NCBI GenBank assembly: GCA_029948255.1
Contig: JALIZF010001835.1
Span: 248,001-312,000 of the forward strand
Direction: 5' to 3'
DNA length: 64,000 bases
From: Telmatactis stephensoni
Lineage: Eukaryota > Cnidaria > Anthozoa > Actiniaria > Isophelliidae
Shown: piece after piece, positions 26,401 through 41,400 of the stretch
How the letters are laid out: the number at the start of each line of letters is the position of its first letter
Numbering within the stretch: the first letter of the stretch is position 1
Translations under genes and position numbers: made by a program
The notes under the pieces: generated by a model
The model's input: the letters and a program-made list of their open reading frames with translations, nothing else
Databases searched by the model: none
What the model was told of the DNA's origin: nothing

Positions 26401-29400
26401 TAAGCAAACTAAACTCCTCGGTGAAAAGGTTTTGCAAATGGAAAACTATTAACTCGAAGTCGTGTTTTATTGGATACAAAGATCCTCGCGGCACTACATT
26501 TGTGTGCGGTCTTCCTGTGATTCAACCTACAGTTAGAGATTTGAACAGGAGAGTAGCGCAGTAAAGGGAACTATCCGAACTATCCAAGGAAAAGGTATAG
26601 CGAGAAACCACCAGAGGCGAAGCAGAACTAGCAAAGCATCCAACTTTTCAATTCATGAACAAATGATTATCAGAATTTTAAATTAGGAGTTATGGGCACT
26701 TCAAAGGGTTGTACTTATAAAGTCATTTTACTCACTTGTCGTCTGAAAGTGGAGAAATAAAAATTGGCCTTCTCTTTCCCTTGTAGATGGGGACCCCATT
26801 AAATTTGCTCCCTGTCATTGCTGAGAGGAGTGAAGGGTGAACGTCTAGTGGTACGGTGGGGGTGAGTTTGCTCTCGACCAGCACCAACATGTCTTTTAAT
26901 TTTTCCAATTGATCTTTGTTGTCGTGACGAACCTTAAAAAGGAAACCACGTTAGTAATACAACTTGGCACGCATTTTAATGTTGTAGATTTAGCAAACGC
27001 GATCGATGCGATGCGAGAACCGGACGTAAAATGATGAATGTCACATTCGTTTGTTGGGTAACTACCGCGATGGAGTTTTGACGCCACATTCAGGACGCAT
27101 TTCACTTTTTCGGATCCTCGTCTTGACGTCGGCGACATCTACGGTCATAAATACATCTACGGTTGAATATAATTAGTCAGCGCATGGAGTCCTCTTTCAC
27201 GTCGCGTCACATTTGCTGAATCTGCCTGATGTTCATAAAAGGGTAGCAGAAGATGCCATGTTGATGATCATGACATCTTGATCATGAGATGCCATGTTGA
27301 TGATCATAACATCTCGATCATAAGATGCCATGTTGATGATCATGACATGTTGATCATGAGATGCCATGTTGATGATCATGACATCTCGATCATAAGATGC
27401 CATGTTGATGATCATGACATCTCGATCATAAGATGCCATGTTGATGATCATGACATCTCGATCATGAGATGCCATGTTGATGGTCATGACATCTTGATCA
27501 TAACGATGATGATAATGATGTAACAGCAGAAGTACAGTCTTTGTATGACTTTGAAAACGGCACGGCACGTTCATGACAGGAATTTCGAATACTTTTATAG
27601 ACAACACAGCACTGGCATGGTCACAGCACAGTGCGGTCCGTTTCTAAAACGTACGAAACTGCTTTAGAATGACAGAGACAATGAGACTTTTCGGATATTC
27701 TTTAATTCGATTGTCTTTGGGTGATAGCCCGCTGCTGCTACTGCAGTCGTACAAAACATTACCAGACAGAAAGCATAATACATTTACCTGATATTTGATT
27801 ACATAATCTCCTTTCTCGATCTTTGTAGAGTACTGAATAAAAAGAAGAAAATTGCACATGAACGAGTGACTCACGAACACTGTAATTTCAAGCTGAAGAA
27901 ACTGAACTAGTTTCAGCAATAACTAAAACGTTGAAAATAATACCCTCTTTCCATTTCCCCAAAACAACTATCAAAAATACTGTGTGAAAAACTTTTTGCA
28001 GCAAGTCGCAACAGCTAGGGAGGTAAAATAGCCGCAATATGTTACTGGCAAAGTCGTATGTCGTCGCGCAAAGTGTTGCACGTTTGACCTCAACCTAAAA
28101 AAGAATTGACTGTTCTTTTTTTAACGTCTTACCCTGTTAGGAAAGGCATCTCCACAGTTTATTCTTCGTTTATTTCCATCATACAGTATCCATAACTGAG
28201 CTTCATACTCTGATTCGTACAGCAACTCGCTAAGATAGACCGCATTGATTGTGATTTCTGAGGCTTTGAACTGGAACAAATATAGTGCAATCAGTACATT
28301 TGAACATCTTATCGAAATCTGTATTTTTGCAAACATTAAAATTACCTGTGAAAAGTTGTATGTGAGATTCAGTGCGTAGATCTGACCTCGCTTCGGCAGG
28401 ACGTCCCGAGAACCAAGAGGAACAATTTTATATTCACTGGGTCTAAAAAACACATCATCATCATCAACATCAATATTTTAAAATGCCTTTCTTACTCCTA
28501 TTCTTGTAACAACATTGGCTTTGTTGACCAGCACGCAGCATTCTTAGTGAGAGATTCACTTGCTTAGCTGCCATCGGTGTGCAAATTTTACATCCTTGTT
28601 TCGACTTTCCCCTAATCCATTTAGCTCAGTGTGGCTTCATATACTCACATTGATAAGGGCAGTAAAGGGAAGACCACCCATGTTATGGTAAGATCACTTT
28701 TGGATAACGCTAAGGGGAACCGATGTTCACTTTTGTACTTCACCTTACACTGATGTGTATAATTTTTGGCAGTTTCAAGAATGAATGATAGGACATTTCA
28801 TTGTACAGCAAATTGCATTCTCCCTCAACCCTTACGACCTCTTCCATAACTACCTCCCTTTTTCTTCTCAATTCAGAAAGGCTTGGTTAGAAATCAACTG
28901 TCCAACCTCTTTACGGGAATTATGTTAGCGTGATAACTGTAATTATAGTTTTTGCTAACTCAATAAATGTAGATAGAAATGTAGAATGTACGATCTTATT
29001 GGCCTGTTATGGTCCAGTCACATGTCCGATGTTATCCAATCGCAATGTCTATTCTTATGCGGTGATCTTATTGGTCCGTTAGTTTGTTACATCGTTGTCT
29101 CACCTGATTGGCTGGACGTGGGTCTTGAGTGTTACAGAAGGTAAAATTTCTTCTGATTGGAGCACACAAGTGAGGTCAACACGACATGTTTGATTACCAT
29201 GCTAAAGAGATAAACACCAGCAGTTATAACGCACCAAGGTTTGTTTATAAAAAAACATTTTAAATGTATGAAATATAGACAGAACCAGTTCTTAATTTCA
29301 CATTTGCAGCTTAAGTCTTGCATCTATGAGGTTAATGCAGCAATGAGTCTGTTTATATAATAATTCGTATATAACGCGCGCTTTGATTGGTCAAGATCCG

Positions 29401-32400
29401 ATTACACACGCATAGATGACGTCATTGAATCTTACGCACACTTTGATTGGTTGAAATGCTTCGACGAATATTATACAAAACAAAGAGATTGTATTTTTTC
29501 AGATGCGCGCAACGTTGCAGAAATGGAACAATTTCTACACTTGCAATTTTTTGCGCAACGTTACAGAAATTGTCACAAAGTCACGAAATACTGTCGAGAT
29601 GAAATTCATTGAAACTCATCAACTGAATGAGCCATCGCGACAACTATCGACTGTAATCCACATTCATCATCAATGTGAGCTGCAGTGCTCTCCCTTGTTG
29701 AGGTGCTGCGCGTTGACATTCACGGACTTACAGTCGATTACAGTATGTGGCGATACTTCTCTGGAGCTTCTCGGGTTATCAATTTAAACAAAGCATCACC
29801 TACCATTGTAATATTTGTCTTGTCTGGTGTTAAACCATGGAATGTTATGCTTCTCTTGAGTAAACAATCGCCAAGACTTGCCCACCAACGCCCAAGACAC
29901 AGCTCCATGGTTACACCACCCTGGAAAAGAACATTAAAAACTTAAACTCAGGAACAGTCAGAAACTCTTGGGACTTGCAACAGCTGTACTTATACTAAGA
30001 CTGAAACTGCGGAAGAAAGTATAATAATCGGAAACAGCAAGTATTTCAAATACATCAAAACCTTATGGTAGTCAATGATACCCTTAGCAACAGTGGTCAC
30101 TGTTAAATCCTTAGCAACTGAAGTTACTGTTGGCCAGTTAGCGCCGACAGTAGTCTATCTTTGCAACAATAGTTAATGTAGGTCCCTTAGCAACAATACT
30201 CAATGTTGGTCACTTAGCAACAATACTCAATGATGGTCACTTAGCAACAGTATTCAATGTTGGTCACCTAGCAACAGTAGTCAATGTTAGTCCCTTAGCA
30301 ACCATAGTCAACGTTGGTCCCTTAGCATCTGTAGTTAATGTTGGTCCCTTACCAACAGTGGTTACTGTTAAACCCTTAGCAAAAGTAGTCAATGTTGGTC
30401 ACTTAGCAGGCAGGAGTAACAAAAACAAGTGTAATGAGGGTAAATAACTCTTCGGCAACAGTATCCAAGGACAACCAGTGTGGCAACAATGATTCAATCT
30501 GAACAATAAAATTTTGTATCCCTGACAAATATCTTGCATACCTGGACTCTAAAGGCAAGGTTTTTTTCACCTAATGGAGTGATTGTCACAAACTGACAAA
30601 ACTCATGATGTTTAAAGGATTCCATTGGTGACAGCTGTAGCGCATGAACCATAAATCTAGCACTTATTTCTTTAGTTTTGGAAGCCAGTGATAACTCTGT
30701 AGTAAATGAGAGTATTGGATTAATAACAAGATGCTTGATGGTCATTTAAACTGTAAATACTCTGGGAAAAAATATACTGTAAAGATCGTTGCATTTTGTG
30801 ATGGAGAAAAAGGAACATCATTTTTCAAGATGTACTTTTCAGATGCCAAGCTTCCAAACTGAAGCTAACACTCTTATTGCTATGAACCACTGTTCAGTTT
30901 GCATTAGAGCCTAGCATGGTACCAACCTGCCCATGTAGCTCCATCAGGAACATCAATAAAGATTCTGTCTACATGTCCTGGTTTAAAGACCTTCTCTCCA
31001 ATATCCATCTCACATTTGATATCATTGGATATCCTAGACAATTGGATAAAGAATTCTTTAGATTACTTTTTGTGTAGCTGATGAAGGTACCAGTTGGTAT
31101 TTCATTTTGAGCAAAGAAAATGGAAAAATGGAAAATTGTTGTAAATGAAATAGTTTTCACATGACCATAAAATAGTCTGTGCCACGCAAAGCCTCAACAT
31201 TTTGACTTGATAATGCATTGTTACCAACCAATTATAATGCTGTGACACGACCGGTAAGATGCAACACCTGTAGCACAGACTTTTTCAGACAAAAAATCTC
31301 TAGTCCTTTTTATGCTGTAAATAAATTTTCAAGAATAGAACTGTACTTACTTTCTTGGTACGATAACTGTAACAGGGACCTTGAACAAAGGACCTTTCTG
31401 TGGACAAGCTAAGTCATAGCCACAAACCTAATGCAATTTAATATCAGAATGAGTTGAAGGGAAGAGAGAAAAGGAAGCAAGTAAGCAAGAAAGGAAAGAT
31501 GGAAGAAAGGATGGGAGGAAGGAAAGAATCAAGCAAGGAAACAAGCAAGGAAACAAGCAAGGAAACAAGAAAGGAAACAAGAAAGGAAACAAGAAAGGAA
31601 ACAAGGAAAGGAAGGAAGGAAGGAAGGAAGGAAGGAAGGAAGGAAGGAAGGAAGGAAGGAAGGAAGGAAGGAAAAAAGAGGGAAAACAATAAACTGACAT
31701 TAATTGCCTATACACTTACTTCTGCAAAATGTGCTCCCTCTTGAAGACCACTAGGATCAACTTTGATATTAAATGTTCTTGCTATCAAATACAAGAGATA
31801 GAGATTAATCATTGTTTTAAAGTGACCTAGGAGTAGCCCTTGACTCTTAATACAATGGGTTTGGTACCAGAACAGGCTTGCTGGGCTTCAACCATTATTT
31901 TGAGAAACAAGTAATTATGAAGCATTAATTTATGTTGGATGAAAAAAAAACGACAACAGGGTCTGGGTTGCTGGAAGTTGGTTAACACTAACCCAGAGTT
32001 AAAATCAAAGGTTTTCTTTAGACTTAACCCTTGCTTAGCACTAACCCACTTTTGTACAACTGAACCCAGATACTAATTAGAAATCTTTTGTTGAAGTTCA
32101 TCCACGAGAGCTTCAACAACATCACTTGCAACTCAGCAACATGTGACAGAGTAAGTTTGATGTGTTTTTCTCTCTCTTGTCATGAGAGGTTTCTCTAGTT
32201 TTTATCCCACATCAATCTGCTGAGAAATGCATAAGTTTGACTCCACTTAAACCAAGTTGTAAATCATACCTGTGTTCATAAGAACCAAATGAGAGGGACA
32301 GCTGACCCAAGTTTCAGTGCTAACAAGACTCATTCGTAAACTAAGGTTTATTTTAACATCATGATCTGCAAGTAAATAAAACTTATCAAAAATGCATGAT

Positions 32401-35400
32401 AAAGAAATAAACATTAATCATATTAATACATTAACTAGTTGATTTTTCAAATTGTATGCCAGTCACTCCAAACTATGTTAGACCTGCCTGTACCCCCTCC
32501 CACCCACACAAACACTCCCCCTCCCCCTCCCCCTCCCCACACACACACACTCCCACCCACAACCAATCAATGTAGTGCCTATTTAATATTTTCAGACTTA
32601 ATAAGTCCTTGAATTGTCTTACCTAATTTTTCTGGGAAAATTGGAGTAATAGTTGTTGCATTAACACTTGGTTTAATTAGTTGGCAAGGCTCTCTAAGAT
32701 AGATTCCACGATTATGATTACAAGATATCTAGTAAACAATAACAAAAATACATGAGTGATGGCCACTTTGACTGTATCCTGGTCCTTGAGGCATTTCTTT
32801 TTTATCAACATGTTTATATTATAATAAAAAGAATATAGAATAGAATAATTCCAAGTGTTGTTAAAGAGCATCCCTTTATGACTGTGAAAACAGTATGTTC
32901 ATGGCATGCCAGTTAGAACAAGAATTTTAAATGATTTTATAGAACAGATTTCATATGAGTGTGAAACAGACTGTGCCACACCTTGGCCGTGTCAGTGCCA
33001 TGATGTCTATCACAACATTGGAAATTTCTGCTGTAACCATGCCATGACCATATGGTACCTGATTTCCACAGTACTCTATTCAACATTATACTAGCACAGT
33101 CATGGCACAATCGCACTAACAAAAACTGCTTTTCTCTGGTGCATTAACCATCACTAGTCAGAGCTGTTTTTGTATGACTATGAAAACGGCATGGCACAGT
33201 AAAAATATGCCCAGAAATTTTGATGTTGTTATAGACAACATGGCACTGAAATGGTCATGACACAGCATGGTCAGTTTCATACTCATATGAAAAGGCTCTG
33301 TAAGGACAACATACTGATGTCTGTGGAACTTTCCTTTCTTATAGATTTCATTGAGTAAAAATGACTCACAGAGTATACTCTGCAATTTCACAGCTCATTA
33401 TCAGCATACCTGGAATTTAATATCTCTGTCACATTCATCTGCATACTGTGTTAAATAGTCATATGCTTTGTCGACCTGAAATAGAAAAGAAACTTTGAAA
33501 ATACTGGTAATAAATGACCAACAAGTGACCTGCTTCAGCACCAGGCTTTCATATGTGAGGTAAGAAATTGATATTCAGTCAGATCATCACTTAAGAGTCT
33601 TTGACTAACTGGAGAGGAGATACTGTCTTTGTAATTACATCTGCAAATGTTTAGACCTTAGATCTTTATTGTCAATAAAGCAAAAAGAATTACAGCTTCA
33701 AGTACAAGACAACATTTTTTTACATGTTTTGGTCTTTCCAGATGACAAAATAAATCACAGGAGGGTCTAGAAGCCTGCAGAGTCATATGCATGAGTTGTG
33801 AATAATGCAACAACAACAATGAATAAACAGATGTTTCACCTGCAACATTCCATTTCCCATGGTAAACCTGTCAAGACCTGAAACCACAATCATATGATAA
33901 AAATTAATGATGAGCAAATTAATAATTTATGATTTGTTAAAGGATTTATTTATTAATTAAATATCCAATGGTCATCACTTTTTGTACATACCTTCTATTT
34001 TCAAGGCTGTATTTTCTAGAGCTCTCCTAATACTAAAAAATAATTAAAAAAAGACTAGATGAATGGTTAATTTTATGCATGAATGAAAAAAAAAAACGAA
34101 AGTTGACGGGAAGAGGAAAATTATGTTAAAATATATAATAATATTAGAATAAATCTTAGTAATTTTGATAAACCATCCAAAGTTCATCTAATGCTAATTA
34201 CCTGTGAGGAGAGTAGTTAATTCCATTTGCTTTTAACCCAGATAATAAAATAGCTGGAAAAAGACAGTGGTTTTAATATGATATTTAGTACATTACACAA
34301 TAATACAGTTTTCTCCCAGCAGTGGAGGCACCCTCCCTGTGCCTTACTATACATCTCCTATACATAACCACATCTCCCACACCCTGCAGAAGTCCCCCAG
34401 CCATGGAGGCACCCTCCCTGTGCCTTACTATACATCTCCTATACATAACCACATCTCCCACACCCTGCAGAAGTCCCCCAGCCATGGAGGCACCCTCCCT
34501 GTGCCTTACTATACATCTCCTATACATAACCACATCTCACACACCCTGCAGAAGTCCCCCAGCCATGGAGGCACCCTCCCTGTAGCTTTACCTACTCCCC
34601 TCTCTCTTAGTGTCTATAATGGAACAGCAATAACAGCCCTTCCCCTGCACACCCTACATAACCTTACCTATCCCACACACACATTCAGTGATGACATAGA
34701 AGTGCCATTCATTAACTGTGAACCTCTAAGTGTCCATTGTGGAACAGTGGCAACAGCACCTATAGGCACTCCCACCCCTACACACACCCTACATATGGCC
34801 TTACCTACTCCCCCACATGCATTAGGTGATGACATAGAAGTGCCATTCATTAACTGTGAACCTCTAAGTGTCCATTGTGGAACAGCGGCAACAATACCTA
34901 TAGACACTCCCACCCCTACACACACCCTACATATGGCCTTACCTACTCCCCCACATGCATTAGGTGATGACATAGAAGTGCCATTCATTAACTGTGAACC
35001 TCTAAGTGTCCATTGTGGAACAGCGGCAACAATACCTATAGACACTCCCACCCCTACACACACCCTACATATGGCCTTACCTACTCCCCCACATGCATTA
35101 GGTGATGACATAGAAGTCCCATTCATTAACTGTGAACCTCTAAGTGTCCATTGTGGAACAGCGGCAACAATACCTATAGACACTCCCACCCCTACACACA
35201 CCCTACATATGGCCTTACCTACTCCCCCACATGCATTAGGTGATGACATAGAAGTCCCATTCATTAACTGTGAACCTCTAAGTGTCCATTGTGGAACAGC
35301 AGCAACAGCTCCTATAGGCACTCCCACCCCTACACACACCCTACATATAGCCTTACCTACTCCCCCACATGCATTAGGGGATGACATGGAAGTGCCATTC

Positions 35401-38400
35401 ATTAACTGTGAACCTCTTAGTGTCCATTGTGGAACAGCGGCAACAACACCTATAAGCACCCCCACCCCTACACACACCCTAAATATAGCCTTACCTACTC
35501 CCCCACATGCATTAGGGGATGACATGGAAGTGCCATTCATTAACTGTGAACCTCTAAGTATCCATTGTGGAACAGCGGCAATAACACCTATAAGCACCCC
35601 CACCCCTACACACACCCTAAATATAGCCTTACCTACTCCCCCACATGCATTAGGTGATGACATAGAAGTGCCATTCATTAACTGTGAACCTCTTAGCATT
35701 CATTGTGGAACAGTGGCAACAACACCTCCAGTCACTCCCTTCCCTACACACACCCTACACATGGCCTTACCTACTCCCCCACATGCATTAGGGGATGACA
35801 TAGAAGTCCCATTCATTAACTGTGAACCTCTAAGTGTCCATTGTGGAACAGCGGCAACGGCTCCTCCAGGTGCACTTATACTAACACCAAGATGACCATC
35901 AATGCTGTAAACAGGACAATATCATTCAACGCATTAACTTATGAAAAAAGTTAAAGAAAAATATCAGGAATGTGCTCTAAGAAAACATTAGAATCTTTAG
36001 CCATGGCAGGCAAGGTCTCTAGCATCCAGTGCCATAGAACAAACTCCACCACGTAACATCTTAGTTGTGTCTCCTCCTCCCCACTCCCCAAGAGTATCAA
36101 GACTAGATGTCCTGACTTTTCAAATAACAGAATGATGCTCCGTGAATGATCAGCCTACAGGACAGTGTTCAAATTCAACAGCTGAGCATTAATGAAACCA
36201 TTTTTAATTATTTTAAGTTGCTATCTTATGAAATAATTTTTGGTTTGGAGGCATCAATGTTTGTGGACAATCACCCTATGAAATAGGTGTGGTACATATT
36301 TAGTAACTTACGCAGGTCCTCTTGATGACCAGGTATAATGGTTGCCAGGCAACTTCTCTAATAGTGAATACTCAGCGGCCATCATATCAGGAGAAACATA
36401 AGCACCAACACCTTGTACATATAAAACATGCTAATTGATATGGGTATTGGCTATCATCATCATCACCACCAAAAAGGTAAAAGGTAAAGGTAAAGCTCTG
36501 TATTTAATGTCGAAAGTTCCTTTAGCTACAAGCAAAGCTATAAGCTAGTCTCCCAGGAAGCCGACGGTGCGCTCATTCTACCTCCCTCTTTCCATCAGTG
36601 CTCTGTTTTAAGGATATTTAAAGCTAATTAAAGCTACACGGAAAGGAAAGAAGTTGAAACAACACTAACCAACTGTGCCATCCTTGCTCCTAATGAGCAA
36701 CCACCACTACCATCATCATCATCATCATTAATCATCATCATGATCATGATCATCAAACAAGTGCGCAACTTCAATCATCAATTTCTAGGTTGGAGATACT
36801 TCAGACTGCAAAAAAAATCCACCTCATAATGCATGTGACAAAATGGTATGCCCAAGAAATGTCTTCATACTGCTTATATTATCAATGCCTCAGATTGACT
36901 CATTACTGTATATATACCAAAACAGTCCTGATAAGGAGTGGTTTGAGGACTCAAACAAACCCCTCTCCCTAGGGCCTTCCTCAATCTCAACAAAGATACA
37001 TTTCAACCCAAACAAAGGCCAAAAATGAAGAAAATAATTTCCCCTCTTTTGAGGTCTTGGCAATGGGCCTGCTAAAAATAAAGCTTTGTAGCAACTAACA
37101 GGTCAAAACTTTGGAGTACATTTTGACCAGTGCACAGCAATTAATTTTTGGTATTTACATCCTTACTAATTTACCGTCCTACCTATGATTGAGTCAGCCA
37201 TACCACCAGGGCAGCCAACGGTAGATAACCCAGGACCATTATTACCAGCACTGGATATGAAGATAACCCCATGTTCATCAACAAGCTCATTCATCAGTTG
37301 AACCACTCGACTAATCACAAATTAAAATAACATTTTAATTAGTGATCTCTGCACAACATAGATTTTATTTGACATTTGGGGTAGTGAATGGCCATTGAAA
37401 TACAGAGATTATAAGTCTTTCCACAATTTAGCTCAAGTCATGGAATTCTCTGAGTATATACAATAGGGCAATTTAATGTGGTTATTTATAAGCTAAGTTA
37501 ACTTGGAGTGATTTGTTGGTCAGCCGTCGGACAACAATGTTGTGCACATGCTTGCCTGCCATTGCTTGCCCTTGTAGTCTGTGACTTCACTGCTTGCTAC
37601 GCCACTGTCGCTAGGCTTCACTGCTTGTATTGTTTGAAAATATAGTATTTATTTTGTCTTAGGTGCAACTTACATAGGATACAAACCTCTTCATGCAATT
37701 GGCACTTTCCGAGTATGAGACAGGACTTATCAAAGAACAGGGTCAGATGTCTTAGATAAGATGTGTTTAATTTATTTTTGCTGGAATAAAATAATGGCCT
37801 AATAATCTGTCTTGAAATCTCAATGTTTGAACTTGAAATCTTGTGAAATCTCTGTTTTTTTAGAAAATGGTCATGTATCTTGGGCTCAAATTTGAAAATG
37901 CCAGAACTGAGTCTTAACACATCAAACATATCTTACCCTGCATTGGGCCATTTTGCTGATTCTCCATAACTCATATTAATAAGGTCACATTTATGTTCTA
38001 ATGTAGCAATCAACTGTACAAAACAAATTGATATAATTTCATAAATTATAATTATATACAGTCGATCCCGAAAAGATTGTTTAGTTGAAAAGACATAAAG
38101 ACAACAACAAAGTCATTTGCATAAAACTCTTTTTTAAATTCTCGGCAAGTTTCAATTTAAAACTTCAGATAAAATCGCTTGTTAATGCTATCTACAGCAG
38201 TGCATTGGGATTTTGCAACTTGATATTGAAGATTCTTGTAAAAACTTAAAAACATGTCATATGCAAATGACTTTGTTGTTCTCTAAACATCATTTCAACT
38301 GAACAACCTTTTCGGAATTGACTGTATATATAGCTATTTCAAAAAAGGTTGACAGGGCAAACAGCGAATTTCATGGCAATTGGCAATTGGTGATTGCACA

Positions 38401-41400
38401 ACCGAAAGGAACTATGGTCACGCTATTAGACCACTATCCGCTGATTGCCATTCGCCATTCGCCCTGTCAACCTTTTTTGAAATAGCTATATACATGTACA
38501 AATTTTCAAATCTCTTTTAGCTATTCATTTTTTACCAAACACAAACATTTCCAAAAATTCCTGATTCCCTGACTTTTCACTGATATTTGTGATAGTTTCA
38601 CAATCTTCCTGAATGCATACATGGACAGTAACTGTTGTTTCATTGATGATTGCAGTAGGCAGCTGCCCAATAAGGTATAATAGCTGGCAAAAAAAAGGTA
38701 AAGGACCTTGTTTAACGTCGGTAGTTCCTTTAGCTGAGCTAATCTTCCAGGAAGCCGACAGTGTGCTCATTTTACCCCCCTCTCTACTGGCTGTAGTTTC
38801 ATTTCTGTTTGTGATGTGAGATTTATGTACAGTTTTAGTAGTCAGTGGTAAGAGGTGAAATAGGCAGCAGGACACTTCCCTAGCCAGCTTCTATTGAATT
38901 CCCTGATATAAAAAGCCCTGACTTTAAATGATTAAATACTCATACCCCTCTTATCATAGAGCTACCAGTTTCCATTGTGTCTAGCCTTGAGTCTCCTATT
39001 TTGACAGAAATGATCTGAAGGACAAAAGATGATGGTAAAGTATATGATAGCAATCATCTAGCAAGATGAGTGAGAACCAATAGATATCATGAAAGTGGGA
39101 AGGAAGAAAAGAAAGAAAGAGGAAAGTAATGGAAGGATGGAAGGAGGGAGGGAGGAAGGAAAGAAAGAAGAAAGAGAGAGAAAGGAAAGAAGGAAGGAGG
39201 GGAGGGAAAGAGGAAGGGAGAGAAGGAGGAATCAAGGAAAGGAAGAGGAAGGAAGGCATGGAGGGAGAGAAAAGGGAGAAGGAAGGAAGAAAGGAAGGAA
39301 GGGTGGGAGGGAGGGAGGGAGGGAGGGAGGGAGGGAGGAAGGATGAAAGAAAGGAAGAAGGGAAGGATGGTTGGAAAGGAAAGATGATAGCTGGAGCTAC
39401 TTCTAACCTGGGCACCTGGTGCTACTCCAGTAAGGGCGGGGTCATCAGCAGAATATCCAGCAGCTATACTGGCAACATGTGTACCATGAGTACCTAAAAA
39501 GAGAAACACATTCAATGTATATTGCTGTGATCTGGAGGGAAATTAATTTGGATTATAATGTTATGTGACTGAAGTACTAATATACAATTAACTCACCTCC
39601 ATTGGTAACAATGCTTAGAATATTGCCTTCTTCAAAGACTGTAATGCTATAATTTAGGAGGTCTTGAAAAAGAATAAAAAGTGAAATGAATGAATGAGTG
39701 AGTGAGTGAGTGAGTGAGTGAGTGAGTGAGTGAGAGTGAGGAGTGAGTGAGTGAGTGAGTGAGTGAGTGAGTGAGTGAGTGAGTGAGTGAGTGAGTGAGT
39801 GAGTGAGTGAAGGAAGGAAGGAAGGAAGGAAGGAAGGAAGGAAGGAAGGAAGGAAGGAAGGAAGGAAGGAAGGAAGGAGAAGGAGGGAGGGAGGGAGGGA
39901 GGGAGGGAAGGAAGGAAGGAAGGAACAAAGGTAGGAAGGAAGGAAGAAGGGAAAGAATGGAAGGAAGGAATAGAACATTTACCTTCTTTTCCAAATGTTG
40001 CATACTGGCCAGAATCTTTGTAGTTTGAAAGGAGAGTACAGCTTTGCAGGTCACCCTTCTCTGAGGTATCAATACATGCCCTAATAATCAACAAACAACT
40101 TTTCAATGAACTTTTATTTCCTCATGATAAACAAAACTAAATAATGATGGCTGGAAAAGTTACAACCATTTAAAAGTTTTACGAAAGTCCATTTTTATGA
40201 TCTTTAATTTACAAGTTCATCTGCAGAAAAATGAAAGAATAGGCAAAAATTCACCTCCATGTTGTTCCATCATGAAACACAATGCAATCCAAGGCAGGAC
40301 CACTATCACATAACTTCTTCTCCAACGTGTTTAAAACTTCAACTTTTGATTGCAACTCCTCTGATGTCCATTTGTCTTCCTGATGAATAAAAACAACAGG
40401 ATATAATTTCTAATTACATGTACGAATATCATCTGTATATTTCTGTATGCAGTCAAAGCTCCACCTACAGACACTCTTGTAAGCAGACCCATTTAAAATC
40501 ACTTCCACTCAAACACTGTATTCTTGGGTTGCATGTGACATCATATATATATTATTATTATTATTTAATTATGTATCATATTATTTAATTATGTAGATTT
40601 TGTTATCGATTATATTTTGTTGTGTCCCCAATTAGTGCAACCTAGCGCTAGAATGATTAGACACTTTAATAAAGATTTACTACTACTACTACTACTACTA
40701 CATCAGGGCAGCCATCTTGGATGAACTTCAACAAAAGATTTCTCATTAGCATCTATTGTTTGTTCATACAACATGGCTAATGTTTCTTTGTCTTTTGATT
40801 CCCAAAGGAATGGATGAAATCCAGCAATTTACACATTCGCGTAAGTCAGGACAGCTATACTGATGGACACCTTTTGAGTTTTCCATGAGTGTCCACCTAT
40901 GCATGAGCTTTATGTGTATCTTATTATACAATTCTCAAAAGAACACACGTAATATGCACAAGAAATGCAAAAAATATGAGACTGTATTACAATGTAGGTT
41001 AGCAACATTTGAATGGCTTCCCAGTGCAAAGCTGCACACTAATCAAAGTCAAAAGTGACAATAAAAATGACATCATTTGTATTGATTTTTGCAGAATTTA
41101 TTGTATAACAAATAATTATTAGTCGATTAACCAGGGAATACAGCTGTGAATTTTTACTTGGCACTTACATTTTGGCTCGCCTAGAGGCTTGCCAAAATAC
41201 AGCCAGACTCATAAAAATAGACAGCTGTATTAGCTGGTTAGTAAACCAATAACCTACATATATGTTCATGTATAATTATATTACCATTACCTGTGTCTGG
41301 TTGGCAGCATTGTCTGCAGGGTGTTCACTTTTCCACTGCTCTAGCTGTCTTAATGCATCAGCACCACACTTTTTGTGTTGAGGATCCCACATCTCCTTCT

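Noticed and set aside
27233..27607. Frames with a 12-residue repeat on both strands
   Set aside because: 36-bp minisatellite; no conserved protein features.
30068..30408. CRISPR-like array
   Set aside because: Units are contiguous 27-mers without spacers, in an animal intron.
34339..35895. 518-codon plus-strand frame with a 46-residue repeat
   Set aside because: It is antisense to the TPP2 catalytic-exon array. It stays open only because the 81- and 138-bp units are multiples of three, and it has no recognisable domain.
39577..40106. Minus-strand frames of Thr-His-Ser-Leu and Pro-Ser-Phe-Leu repeats
   Set aside because: Tetranucleotide tracts in a TPP2 intron; only the flanking short exons are real coding sequence.
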